From Ktedonosporobacter rubrisoli (lineage in GTDB: Bacteria; Chloroflexota; Ktedonobacteria; Ktedonobacterales; Ktedonobacteraceae), in contig NZ_CP035758.1 in assembly GCF_004208415.1 (NCBI RefSeq), forward strand, positions 9,858,001-9,922,000: DNA of 64,000 nucleotides, given 5' to 3'. A program made the position numbers and the translations under genes. Of the stretch, positions 1 through 8,017 are shown piece by piece; the stretch's first letter is position 1, and each line of letters opens with the position of its first letter. Under the pieces are notes generated by a model that saw only the letters and a program-made list of their open reading frames with translations, was not told the DNA's origin and made no database searches.

Positions 1-678
1 AAAGCAGGGGACATCTATGGGCCATGTTGTCGGCTCAATATCTCAGCCGTCAATAGCGCCTTTTCAGGAGGACAGAACGAGCGGAGCTATCCCATTGTAA
101 CCCACCAGGATATCGAGCGTGCGGCGACAATGCTGCAGACAAGGTTACAGCAAAGTATGCAAGCTGCTTTGCAGACACAGGTAGACGTGACTGAAACGCT
201 CATAACACCTTTGTCTTGTCACTCTGGTATCTCTAGCGACCATCAGGGAGGAGAAGAGGCGAAAGAAGCTCACATAACCGTGAGTGAGACTTGTTCAGGA
301 ATAGCCTATACTACAGCAAGCGTCCTTCATCTGATACAGCAGCGTATGCAGCAGCAAGCAGAAAAGCAGCTAGGAAAAGGCTACACCTCTGCTGCCATGC
401 TTCACACCAGGATTGCAGGTGTGAGCAGAGTGAACGAGACACTGACCCGCCTACAGGTAGGAGCTACCGATACCTGGGCCTACCAGTTCACACAAGCTGA
501 TCAAGAGCATATAAAGCAGCTTATCGTAGGTGAAAGGAAGCAAGATGCAACAAACCGCTTACTCCACATTCCTGGTATTCAATCTGTTTCGCTAGAGGTG
601 AAAAATTCCTCTACCTTGCCTACAGATGTCCATGCTATTCACCTCGTTTTTATCAGAACAATGAGGAACACTACTTGA
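1..678 (+). CDS. 3' part of a possible baseplate J-like protein (5' end outside window)
   Basis: The frame is open from base 1, so this is the C-terminal part of a longer protein. The first internal ATG at 130 has no ribosome binding site. The visible part has a segment ...VNSAFSGGQNERSYPIV followed by a Gln-rich, helix-forming stretch. It ends with ...IPGIQSVSLEVKNSSTLPTD and a hydrophobic strand. That order (GG-containing turn, helix, then a 'PGV..v.v...LP' strand) resembles the C-terminal half of baseplate J/gp47-like proteins as I remember them from Ktedonobacteria. The match is by eye only. No other phage-tail or contractile-injection gene is visible, because the relevant neighbours would lie upstream of the window. 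The stop codon sits inside the first arm of a large hairpin (674-727). Confidence 0.4.
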   Translation, partial: KAGDIYGPCCRLNISAVNSAFSGGQNERSYPIVTHQDIERAATMLQTRLQQSMQAALQTQVDVTETLITPLSCHSGISSDHQGGEEAKEAHITVSETCSGIAYTTASVLHLIQQRMQQQAEKQLGKGYTSAAMLHTRIAGVSRVNETLTRLQVGATDTWAYQFTQADQEHIKQLIVGERKQDATNRLLHIPGIQSVSLEVKNSSTLPTDVHAIHLVFIRTMRNTT

Positions 679-727
679 CAGTTCGCAAACGTGTCGCCTA
701 GAGGCGACAGCCTTGCGATTTGTCAAG
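674..727 (+). repeat. Three-tier stem-loop at the 3' end of the first gene
   Basis: CTTGACA (674-680) pairs with TGTCAAG (721-727). TCGCAA (683-688) pairs with TTGCGA (713-718). GTCGCC (693-698) pairs with GGCGAC (703-708) around a TAGA loop. The internal loops are symmetrical (2/2 and 4/4). There is no T-tract, so it is not a standard terminator. It may be the left-end hairpin of the TnpB element or an RNA structure. Confidence 0.6.
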
Positions 728-783
728 CTAGTAGATGATCTTTTTAACGTCAGATCGACTCTAGAGGCTGTTTAGATGAGGGC

Positions 784-818
784 GTTGCCTCTAGGCAACA
801 CATTTGTGAATTGTCAAG
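784..818 (+). repeat. Second, diverged copy of the hairpin core and its 3' arm
   Basis: GTTGCC-TCTA-GGCAAC (784-799) is followed by a spacer and TTGTGAATTGTCAAG (804-818). This matches the core and right arm of the hairpin at 674-727 (GTCGCC-TAGA-GGCGAC, then TTGCGATTTGTCAAG). The stem differs by a compensatory C-G to T-A change. The left outer arm is missing. The rest of 680-904 contains no gene and probably includes the left end of the IS element and the tnpB leader. Confidence 0.5.
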
Positions 819-904
819 TAGGTAAGCTGGTAAACCTAGTGTTGAGCAATGAGAATACGACCGAGGTACATACGTGCTCCTATTCTCTCAGGAGAAGATA
901 GCGG

Positions 905-2218
905 ATGCAGCTTGTTGAACAACATATTATTGACCGCAATGATCCACGTTACCACGTGATTGATGAAGCGGCTTTTAAGTCGAAGAACCTGTACAACGCT
1001 GGCAACTATGAGGTACGTCAATCCTACATTCTTGCGGGAAAGTACCTCAACTACCACGAGATGGACAGGCGGATGCAGTCCCACGAAGCATACAAGGCTC
1101 TGCCGGCAAAGGTTAGCCAGCAGGTCTTAATGCAGCTGCATCATGATTGGGAGGCCTTCTTCAAAGCGCGTAAAGCCTACAACGAAGACCCGTCAAAGTT
1201 TCGAGCGCGTCCCAGGATACCTGGGTACAAGCAGAAAACGGAAGGTCGGAATATGTTGGTCTACACCATCCAGGCGCTGAGTCGAGGAAAGCGCGGCTTG
1301 AAACACGGCATCATCAAGCCTTCGATGCTCGCTATCGAGGTGAAGACGAAGCAGAAAGACATCCATCAAGTGCGTATCGTCCCACGCAAAGGCTTCTATG
1401 TGATTGAGGCGGTGTATAGCCGCGAGGAGAAGCAATCACCGGTTAATTCTGCGTACTACGCTGGCATAGATATTGGCATGAATAATCTGGTTGCGCTAAC
1501 CTCAAACAAACCAGGGTTTCGCTCTGTATTAGTTAACGGGCGTCCAGTGAAATCAGTCAACCAGTTCTACAACAAGCATAAGGCAGAACTACAGAGCCAG
1601 CTTCGACGCAAGGGGACAACCAAGCGCATGGAGCGCATGACAAACAGGCGGAACAGGCGCATTGATCAGTATCTGCACACGGTCAGCAAAAGGATCATTG
1701 ATCTCGTAGTCAAGGAAGGAATTGGGACGCTCTGTATCGGCAAGAATGATGGGTGGAAGCAAGAAGCCAACATGGGTAGGCGGAACAATCAAAACTTTGT
1801 TTCGATCCCGCATGCTCGTTTCATTTCCATGCTCACGTACAAAGCGGAACTGGTAGGCATTCGTGTAGAGATCACGGAAGAGTCCTATACCTCAAAAGCG
1901 TCGTTGCTGGACCTGGACCCGTTGCCAGTTCGTACCAACGGCGATGAAAAGCACACCTTTAGCGGCAAGAGGATTAAGCGTGGACTCTACCGCGCCAAAG
2001 ATGGACGGAAGATCAACGCCGATATTAACGGCGCTGGCAATGTGATACGAAAAGTAGCCCCTGATGCTTTCTCGAAAGTGGAGGGGGTAGAGGATGGGAA
2101 GGCGGTGCTTGCATCGCTGGTAGTCCATCCCGTGCGGTTAGTCGTTGCCCCCGCACGAACCCAGAAGGCGAGCAATGGCGCAAGCAAGCGATCAAGAGAA
2201 CGCTCCAAAACGCTATGA
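905..2218 (+). CDS. tnpB: TnpB-family RNA-guided nuclease / IS200-IS605 accessory protein, zinc-ribbon-less variant
   Basis: The protein has 437 residues and starts at ATG 905, with AGGAGAA about 8 bases upstream. The N-terminal half is helical and basic. The RuvC-like half has the first acidic motif in YYAGIDIGMNNL (D189) and the last in KINADINGAGNVIRK (D373). Ordinary TnpB proteins have a Glu in an 'EDL' motif between these; here the equivalent strand reads GTLCIGKNDGWKQ, without Glu. The segment after EESYTSKAS, which normally holds two CXXC pairs, has none and reads LLDLDPLP...FSGKRIKRGLYRAKDGR. This variant is, from memory, widespread in cyanobacteria and Chloroflexota. No TnpA transposase lies nearby, so the element cannot move by itself. 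The nuclease may be RNA-guided, using a guide from its 3' end; whether this variant cuts DNA is unknown. Confidence 0.93.
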   Translation: MQLVEQHIIDRNDPRYHVIDEAAFKSKNLYNAGNYEVRQSYILAGKYLNYHEMDRRMQSHEAYKALPAKVSQQVLMQLHHDWEAFFKARKAYNEDPSKFRARPRIPGYKQKTEGRNMLVYTIQALSRGKRGLKHGIIKPSMLAIEVKTKQKDIHQVRIVPRKGFYVIEAVYSREEKQSPVNSAYYAGIDIGMNNLVALTSNKPGFRSVLVNGRPVKSVNQFYNKHKAELQSQLRRKGTTKRMERMTNRRNRRIDQYLHTVSKRIIDLVVKEGIGTLCIGKNDGWKQEANMGRRNNQNFVSIPHARFISMLTYKAELVGIRVEITEESYTSKASLLDLDPLPVRTNGDEKHTFSGKRIKRGLYRAKDGRKINADINGAGNVIRKVAPDAFSKVEGVEDGKAVLASLVVHPVRLVVAPARTQKASNGASKRSRERSKTL

Positions 2219-2368
2219 CACGCTCTGTTTTTTGGAACTATATCATAAGATGAGCTATGCCGGGGGTAGAATTTCAAGAGCGAGTTTTAAGAGGCTTGCA
2301 TATTTTCTTGAGCGTTCTTTGACTTTTTCTGCGCTATGCTGAATGTGGAAAGAAATCTCGTAGCGCAG
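2197..2368 (+). mobile_element. Probable right end / omega-RNA region of the TnpB element
   Basis: The 3' end of tnpB and the following 150 bases contain inverted repeats. AGAACGCTC (2197-2205) pairs with GAGCGTTCT (2310-2318). CTGCGCTA (2329-2336) pairs with TAGCGCAG (2361-2368). In known TnpB elements the guide RNA overlaps the 3' end of tnpB and ends at the right transposon end, so this is where it would be expected. The exact element boundary is not determined. Confidence 0.4.
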
Positions 2369-2423
2369 ATAGGTTATCGTGAACCATTTTCTGGCTGGTT
2401 TTTCTAGGAAAAGAGGAACCGAT

Positions 2424-3323
2424 ATGCAAGCAGTTGAACGCGTTCCACAACTCTTAACAAACGCGGGGAAACGCTGGCAGGATTATTGCATAGACAGCCT
2501 GCTAGCCCTGGGGGCTCTGATTATCACAGGAATCATCTACACCTTTCGGCTTTACCCCGGGATTCCCAATATATCCATTGTCTATCTTTTGCTGATCTTG
2601 ATTCTGGCCAGCACGCGTGGCCGCTATGCCGCTATTCTTACCGCATTGTTGGCTTTTTTATCTTTCGACTTTTTCCTGGTGCCTCCTCTCTATAGCTTTA
2701 CTATCGCCCGCTGGGAAGAATGGCTAGCCTTGCTGGTCTTTTTGGCGACGGCATTACTAACCAGCCAGCTAGCGATAGTTATGCGCCATCGTACGGAAGA
2801 AGCCCGCCAGCGTGAACGGGAGGCGCGTATCCTCTATGAAGTAGGACGCGTCGTCAATAGCACTGAGCGGCTTGAGGAGCAACTGGATGTTCTGGCATTG
2901 TCTACTGTCAGAGTTTTTTCATCCTGGGGTGTAAGTGAGTGCGCTATTCTGTTGCCTGACGCTCAAGGAAGGTTGACCTTGCAGGCAGATGGCCCTATTC
3001 GCGTGGATCGCTTCTCGCTGGCTCCAGACGAGATGGAAGCGGCCAGAGAGGCAATGAGCCAAAGTAGAATGATCGAAAGAGCCGATGTGCAGCGGGGCTC
3101 GAAGAACAGCCTGCTTCTGATCCCTTTAAAGACTGCCGGGAAAGTGCTTGGCGTGCTCTGTTTACGTATTCGCAATAGAGATGCCTGGTTTATGCGCCAG
3201 GATGTGCTTGAGGAGAGTAAAGGACAAGTCGAGGATCGAGTGGCTTTCTTCAGGACGTTCCTTGATCAGGCCGTTATCGTTATTGAGCGTACCCAACTAC
3301 GCTCCCGGGTTGCTTCTCAATAG
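2424..3323 (+). CDS. DUF4118 (KdpD-like) membrane sensor with GAF-like domain, no kinase
   Basis: I chose ATG 2424 because AAGAGGAA lies 6-8 bases upstream; an upstream in-frame ATG at 2379 lacks a site. The 299-residue protein begins with four hydrophobic segments separated by very short loops, typical of the DUF4118 domain of KdpD sensors (roughly residues 25-115). A short charged helix (RHRTEEARQREREARILYEVGRVV) resembles the signalling helix that normally leads into GAF and kinase domains. The remaining 160 residues look like a GAF domain ending ...FLDQAVIVIERTQL. No HisKA or ATPase domain follows. The gene therefore encodes an input module only, perhaps a truncated KdpD-type kinase or a partner of a kinase elsewhere. 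A strong palindromic terminator follows. Confidence 0.75.
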   Translation: MQAVERVPQLLTNAGKRWQDYCIDSLLALGALIITGIIYTFRLYPGIPNISIVYLLLILILASTRGRYAAILTALLAFLSFDFFLVPPLYSFTIARWEEWLALLVFLATALLTSQLAIVMRHRTEEARQREREARILYEVGRVVNSTERLEEQLDVLALSTVRVFSSWGVSECAILLPDAQGRLTLQADGPIRVDRFSLAPDEMEAAREAMSQSRMIERADVQRGSKNSLLLIPLKTAGKVLGVLCLRIRNRDAWFMRQDVLEESKGQVEDRVAFFRTFLDQAVIVIERTQLRSRVASQ

Positions 3324-3389
3324 CACAGGTCGCGTAGTCCTGCCAGATAGGATTCCTGCTAATCTGACCCGAAAAAATTGGCAAGCAGG

Positions 3390-3417
3390 GCGCTATCCTC
3401 CGCGCGGAGGATAGCGC
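3390..3417. terminator. Bidirectional terminator-like perfect palindrome
   Basis: GCGCTATCCTCCGC is followed directly by its exact reverse complement, giving a 14-bp inverted repeat. It sits between two convergent genes ending at 3323 (+) and 3428 (-). On the minus strand a T-rich stretch (3371-3377 complement) follows within 10-12 bases. Confidence 0.75.
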
Positions 3418-3427
3418 GTGTATTTGA

Positions 3428-4804
3428 CTAGCTGCGAATGAAAGATAGTAGCTCGTCGCGTTTTTGTTCCATTAGGGCCTGATCATTGGCCTCAACGTTC
3501 AGGCGCAACAGCGGCTCCGTGTTAGAGGGGCGCACATTAAACCACCAGTCACCAAAATCAATAGTGAGCCCATCCATATGATCGATAGAGCTGGCTCCTT
3601 TCCCAAACTTGTCTTCCAGAGCTTGGAGCTTGCTCTGCGTATCGCTAACAGTGCTATTAATCTCACCGCTACGTATGCCATGATCGAGCGGCTTGATAAT
3701 TTCCGAGAGCTGCTTGTTTTCTACCGAGACAAGTTCCAGCATGATCAGGAAGGCAATCAGACCGGAATCGGCAAACCAGTTGTCGCGGAAGTAGAAATGG
3801 CCCGAGTGTTCTCCGCCGAAAATGGCATTAAGCTTGCGCATATCGGCCTTAATGAAGGAGTGGCCCACGCGCGTGCGCTCAGCCTTGCCACCTTCTTTGC
3901 TAATGAGCTCGGGCACGCTCTTGGAGACGATCAGGTTATAGAGAATGGTTGAGCCTGGATGCTTCTTCAGCAGGCTATTGGATACCACTTCGATTACCTG
4001 TGAACCGTCTACCAGATTGCCGTGCTCATCGACGGGAAACATGCGATCGGCATCGCCATCGAAAGCCGCACCCAGGTCTGCACCGGTCTCGCGAACCTTC
4101 TTCTGTAGATCCTCCATATTTTCTGGCTCGATAGGGCTGGCTGGATGATTGGGGAAATTGCCATCCAGCTCAAAATAGAGCGGGATAAGCTGACATGGCA
4201 GGTGCTTAAATACCTGCGGTATCATCATCCCTGCCATTCCATTTCCAGCATCGATGACCACTTTCAGCGGCCTGATCTTGTTTACATCGATAAACGATAG
4301 CGCGTGCTGAACGTAATCTTCGGTGATATCGCGCTTGATGACCTGCCCTTTCTTCGTAGGCTCGGCAAAGTTTCCACTCACCGCCAGATCGCGAATATCG
4401 GCGAGGCCAGTATCCTGGCCGACAGGAGCTGCCTGAGCGCGGCAGAACTTCATGCCATTATATTTGCCAGGATTGTGCGACGCAGTGATCATCACACCAG
4501 CAGGATAGTCAAATTTGCCGACTGCAAAGTACAGACCATCGGTAGGGACCATGCCAAGATCAATCGCGTTAACGCCCTGGTCAGTGATACCGCGAATAAT
4601 GGCGCTGGCCAGTTGGGGCGAGGAGAGCCGCATATCCCGGCCTACAGCGATTTCAGGCACAGCTAAATACTGAGCAGCCGCCCGCCCAATAGCGTAAGCA
4701 ACCTCGTCGGTGAGCTTCTCGCCATAGATGCCGCGTATGTCGTAAGCTTTGAATAGTGCAGGATCGACAGTAACGTGTGATGTATTCATAATTATAAATG
4801 GCAT
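3428..4804 (-). CDS. Phosphomannomutase/phosphoglucomutase family phosphohexomutase
   Basis: This 458-residue alpha-D-phosphohexomutase interconverts hexose 1- and 6-phosphates in the cytoplasm. All four family signatures are visible. The phosphoserine loop is TASHNP (near residues 108-112), the metal loop is AFDGDADRMFPVD, the sugar-binding loop is GGEHSGH, and the phosphate loop is RPSNTEPLLRL. The GGEHSGHFYF form is typical of dual PMM/PGM enzymes. The start is slightly uncertain. ATG 4804 follows GGAGAGG at very short spacing, and ATG 4789 is an alternative with too long a spacing. The gene lies 71 bases downstream of the acetyltransferase gene on the same strand and may belong to the same sugar-phosphate operon. 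Confidence 0.93.
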   Translation of the reverse strand: MPFIIMNTSHVTVDPALFKAYDIRGIYGEKLTDEVAYAIGRAAAQYLAVPEIAVGRDMRLSSPQLASAIIRGITDQGVNAIDLGMVPTDGLYFAVGKFDYPAGVMITASHNPGKYNGMKFCRAQAAPVGQDTGLADIRDLAVSGNFAEPTKKGQVIKRDITEDYVQHALSFIDVNKIRPLKVVIDAGNGMAGMMIPQVFKHLPCQLIPLYFELDGNFPNHPASPIEPENMEDLQKKVRETGADLGAAFDGDADRMFPVDEHGNLVDGSQVIEVVSNSLLKKHPGSTILYNLIVSKSVPELISKEGGKAERTRVGHSFIKADMRKLNAIFGGEHSGHFYFRDNWFADSGLIAFLIMLELVSVENKQLSEIIKPLDHGIRSGEINSTVSDTQSKLQALEDKFGKGASSIDHMDGLTIDFGDWWFNVRPSNTEPLLRLNVEANDQALMEQKRDELLSFIRS

Positions 4805-4875
4805 TCCCTCTCCACAGAGAAAATGCGCACAGCTCCTTTCTTTACTGGCAGGATGAAGTTATGTATATGATCCCC

Positions 4876-5433
4876 TTAAGGGGCATTCGACTTCCATATC
4901 TCTAAAAGTAACCACGGATCACCAGCGCTACGGGGATCATAGATCTGGCCGACTTCGACAAAATTGGCTTTGGCGAAGGCGCGGCGCGCAGGCCGATTGG
5001 CTACAGCGGTCTCGGCATAGATACGCACGATACCTGAGAAGGTAAAGAGATGGCGTACCAGCGTACGAATTGCCTCGGGACCGTACCCCTGCCCCCAGCG
5101 TGACTTGTCACCCAGCCCCAACCCTATCTCGACCTGACCCAGGCGGTAATCAAGGTTAAAGTACGTGATGGTACCAATAGGGATATGCTGCTCATCCTCA
5201 ATGATGAACCAGAACTGTCTCCCATTGCCCCGTACATAGTTTCGTTCAAATGTTGGCAGAAACTCGCTTATAGTACGTGAATATGGGCGATGGGGGTCAT
5301 AGCGCCATACCTCGTCGTCTCGTTCCCAGTTAAAGACCTTCGAGGCATCCTTGATTACTGGACGGCGCAGATAGGCGCGTTCCCCGTGTAAGGATTGCTG
5401 TTCTATCTTGTTGCCGTGTTCTATTTCTGTCAT
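4876..5433 (-). CDS. GNAT family N-acetyltransferase (RimJ/RimL type)
   Basis: The 185-residue protein has the RimJ/RimL pattern: LRRPVIKDASKVFNW at the start, IPIGTITYFNLDYRLGQVEIGLGLGDKSRWGQGYGPEAIRTLVRHLF for the core beta strand and acetyl-CoA loop (Q/RxxGxG/A as RWGQGYG), and ETAVANRPARRAFAKANFVEVG for the C-terminal helix. Its ATG overlaps the stop of deoB by four bases (ATGA), so the two are translationally coupled. The substrate could be a protein N-terminus, an amino acid or an aminated sugar and cannot be read from the sequence. Confidence 0.88.
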   Translation of the reverse strand: MTEIEHGNKIEQQSLHGERAYLRRPVIKDASKVFNWERDDEVWRYDPHRPYSRTISEFLPTFERNYVRGNGRQFWFIIEDEQHIPIGTITYFNLDYRLGQVEIGLGLGDKSRWGQGYGPEAIRTLVRHLFTFSGIVRIYAETAVANRPARRAFAKANFVEVGQIYDPRSAGDPWLLLEIWKSNAP

Positions 5434-6611
5434 AAGAGCCCCAACTCATGTGCAAAGCTTGTACCAGCAGATAAGGGTCCAACGCCGAAAACCTGGGCTA
5501 ATGTCTGGCCTAGATCTGCATATGTCGCCCGCGTACCGAGATTAATATTCGCCCGAATTGGCTGACCATAAGCCAGTAGTGGTACGCACTCACGTGTATG
5601 GTCCGTGCCACGGTAGGTCGGGTCTACGCCATGATCTGCAGTAAAGAAAATTGCATCATCAGGACGCATAATCTGTTCGACACGCGCGAACCAGTTATCT
5701 ACATCACGCAATGCTTGAGCATAACCGTGACTATCTCGCCGATGACCCCATAACATATCAAATTCTACCAGATTAACAAAGAGAAGACCGTCGAATTCGT
5801 TCTCCAGCCAGTGCAGAGTTGCTTCCATGCCATCACGATTGGTCTCGGTATGATCTACGCGCGTCAATCCGCGCCCCGCAAAAAGATCCTCAATTTTGCC
5901 AAGCCCAATAACATCTTTGCCAGCATCTTTAAGCAGATCGAGCAGAGTAGTGCCAAGTGGGGCTAGCGAGAAATCACGACGGTGTTCTGTACGTACAAAG
6001 CTACCTGGCTGGCCTACGAATGGACGGGCAATCACGCGTCCCACCGCATGATCATCTATCAGGATAGCACGCGCAACTTCGCATATACGATACAATTCAC
6101 CGAGCGGAATAATTTCTTCGTGGGCTGCAATCTGAAAAACACTATCGGCTGAGGTGTAGAGAATGGGACGCGCTGTGCGCATATGTTCTTCGCCGAGCTC
6201 TTTAATAATCTCTGTCCCGGAAGCAACTTTATTCCCAATTACTTGGCGACCTATGGCCTGCTCAAAGGCCTGAACAAGTTTAGGGGGAAAGCCCTGGGGA
6301 TAGGTTGGCAGTGGCTTCTTGAGTAGAACGCCAGTCATTTCCCAATGACCAGCTACACTATCCTTTCCTGCCGTGATCGAGGCCATACGGCCGTAAGCGC
6401 CTGTTGCGTAGGATTGCGGAGGCGTGCCCAGAATGGGGGTGATATTGCCAATACCCAGCCTTCCCAGATGGGGAAGCTGCAGGCCCCCAATCGCCTGTGC
6501 GCAATGTTCGAGCGAACTGGCCCCCTCATCCCCATAGTCCCGCGCGTCGGGATTTTCTCCCGCCCCTACGCCGTCCAGAACAACCAGGATCGCCCGTTTC
6601 AGTCTTGTCAT
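5430..6611 (-). CDS. deoB: Phosphopentomutase
   Basis: DeoB converts ribose 1-phosphate or deoxyribose 1-phosphate to the 5-phosphate, linking nucleoside breakdown to central metabolism. The 393-residue protein starts KRAILVVLDGVGAGENPDA, with the first metal Asp. It has SITAGKDSVAGHWEMTG around the nucleophile and FFTADHGVDPTYRGTDHTRE near the end, with the metal-binding Asp and His residues. In the E. coli and Bacillus enzymes the phosphorylated residue is Thr in GKDT; here it is Ser85. The gene overlaps the genes on both sides by four bases and lies in an operon with 6-phosphofructokinase. A nucleoside hydrolase gene is divergent from the operon, which fits a nucleoside or ribose salvage role. 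Confidence 0.96.
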   Translation of the reverse strand: MTRLKRAILVVLDGVGAGENPDARDYGDEGASSLEHCAQAIGGLQLPHLGRLGIGNITPILGTPPQSYATGAYGRMASITAGKDSVAGHWEMTGVLLKKPLPTYPQGFPPKLVQAFEQAIGRQVIGNKVASGTEIIKELGEEHMRTARPILYTSADSVFQIAAHEEIIPLGELYRICEVARAILIDDHAVGRVIARPFVGQPGSFVRTEHRRDFSLAPLGTTLLDLLKDAGKDVIGLGKIEDLFAGRGLTRVDHTETNRDGMEATLHWLENEFDGLLFVNLVEFDMLWGHRRDSHGYAQALRDVDNWFARVEQIMRPDDAIFFTADHGVDPTYRGTDHTRECVPLLAYGQPIRANINLGTRATYADLGQTLAQVFGVGPLSAGTSFAHELGLL

Positions 6612-7816
6612 CGCTGCAACCTCGTTGTTTCTAAGCGAGCATGACGTGCGAGCGGCTCCCCAATGAGCGGCATGGCATAATTGTAAAATGCCTGAGTAAC
6701 CATGGTTTTACTCTCATCCAGGTACTCATCAGGAAGCAAACGTTGTTTGTTTGCGATTTGCGCAAGCTCTACCAGATCGGTCGTACAATGATACTCTGGT
6801 TCGTTATGGCGTACCAATGTTATCATCTTATCGCTTTCATGATTGAGGAGAGCCTGTGTGCCCATCTTTCCCGCAAGGTATGCCTCGTTCCGATCCGGCG
6901 GCGAGACATTGGTAGAAGCCATACGTTGCAGGTCCCCAGGCTTATCAAAGCGCGCTCGCAGCTTCAGTTCCCGCTTGACTAAATCTGTAAGATACTGTGC
7001 TGCACCACTTAATAACGGATGCGCGAACGCATCGGTACCAACCTGGCCCACTGCTCCTAGCGCCAGGCCCTTTTCGTCACGAATTGCCTCTGCGGCCACC
7101 ACGATTACATACCCTACGCGCCTGTAAACCTCTTCAACACGCTGCAGAAAGCGCTCAGCTACAAAGTGCTGCTCTGGTATAAGAATAATGTGTGGCGGAT
7201 CGTCCTCCTCGCGTTTGCCCAGCGCTGAAGAGGCAACCAGCCAGCCAGCGTCGCGCCCCATGGTCTCAATGACTTTGACGGGATAATGAGAGGGTATAGA
7301 AATAGTATTCATGCTGGAGTCTATGGTAGCTTGCGCAATGAAGCGAGCTGCGCTGCCATAGCCTGGACAGTGATCGGTGAAGGGCAGATCGTTATCAATG
7401 GTTTTGGGAACGCTAATGGCATAAAGCTCATAGCCGCTTTGTTGCGCTGCCTGAGCCAGGCGATGAGCCGTATCGGCTGAATCGTTGCCACCGATGTAGA
7501 GCAGATAGCGTACATCGTAGCGGCGCAGGATGGCTATAGCGCGCGTGAGATCGTCGTCTTGTAGCTTATAGCGGCACGATCCCAGGGCGGCTGACGGTGT
7601 ATAGAGAAGCTGTTGCCAGATGTTAGCAGGTTGCTGGCGCAGATCAAGAATATCTTCTTTAAGCAGCCCTTCGATGCCGTGGCGCATGCCGTAAATGCCT
7701 TCAATACGCTTGTCAGCCATTGCGGCCTGCACGGCCCCTACCAGACTGGCGTTAATAACGGCGGTTGCACCGCCCGATTGGCCGATAATCAGATTGCCTC
7801 GTGTTGTTGATGACAA
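6608..7816 (-). CDS. 6-phosphofructokinase, probably pyrophosphate-dependent type
   Basis: The 402-residue protein is a phosphofructokinase: IGQSGGATAVINASL at the N-terminus, LLYIGGNDSADTAHRLA, then SVPKTIDNDLPFTDHCPGYGSAARFI and IETMGRDAGWLVA. ATP-dependent bacterial enzymes have GGDGS and PGTIDND. This protein has GGNDS and PKTIDND, and the Lys and the residue before Ser are features of the pyrophosphate-dependent group. The phosphoryl donor is therefore inferred to be PPi. This is the first gene of a minus-strand operon, and its stop overlaps the deoB start by four bases. It adds or removes the second phosphate of fructose 1,6-bisphosphate, reversibly if PPi is the donor. Confidence 0.92.
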   Translation of the reverse strand: MSSTTRGNLIIGQSGGATAVINASLVGAVQAAMADKRIEGIYGMRHGIEGLLKEDILDLRQQPANIWQQLLYTPSAALGSCRYKLQDDDLTRAIAILRRYDVRYLLYIGGNDSADTAHRLAQAAQQSGYELYAISVPKTIDNDLPFTDHCPGYGSAARFIAQATIDSSMNTISIPSHYPVKVIETMGRDAGWLVASSALGKREEDDPPHIILIPEQHFVAERFLQRVEEVYRRVGYVIVVAAEAIRDEKGLALGAVGQVGTDAFAHPLLSGAAQYLTDLVKRELKLRARFDKPGDLQRMASTNVSPPDRNEAYLAGKMGTQALLNHESDKMITLVRHNEPEYHCTTDLVELAQIANKQRLLPDEYLDESKTMVTQAFYNYAMPLIGEPLARHARLETTRLQR

Positions 7817-8017
7817 TGGATTACTCCCTGATTAATTGTGTACCTTTGTGCACAGTATTAGTCTTTCAAGGGCATTATAGCAAGTGAGAAGATGGGCGTC
7901 GAGTAGAGTCCAGATTCGCTTGAAAAAATCTGTGTGAGCATGCTAGTATAGAGCAATATTGTGCAACCCCATTTGTAAAGGTAATGATGGCTTGCTCCAA
8001 AGTCGAGAGAGTCATCT

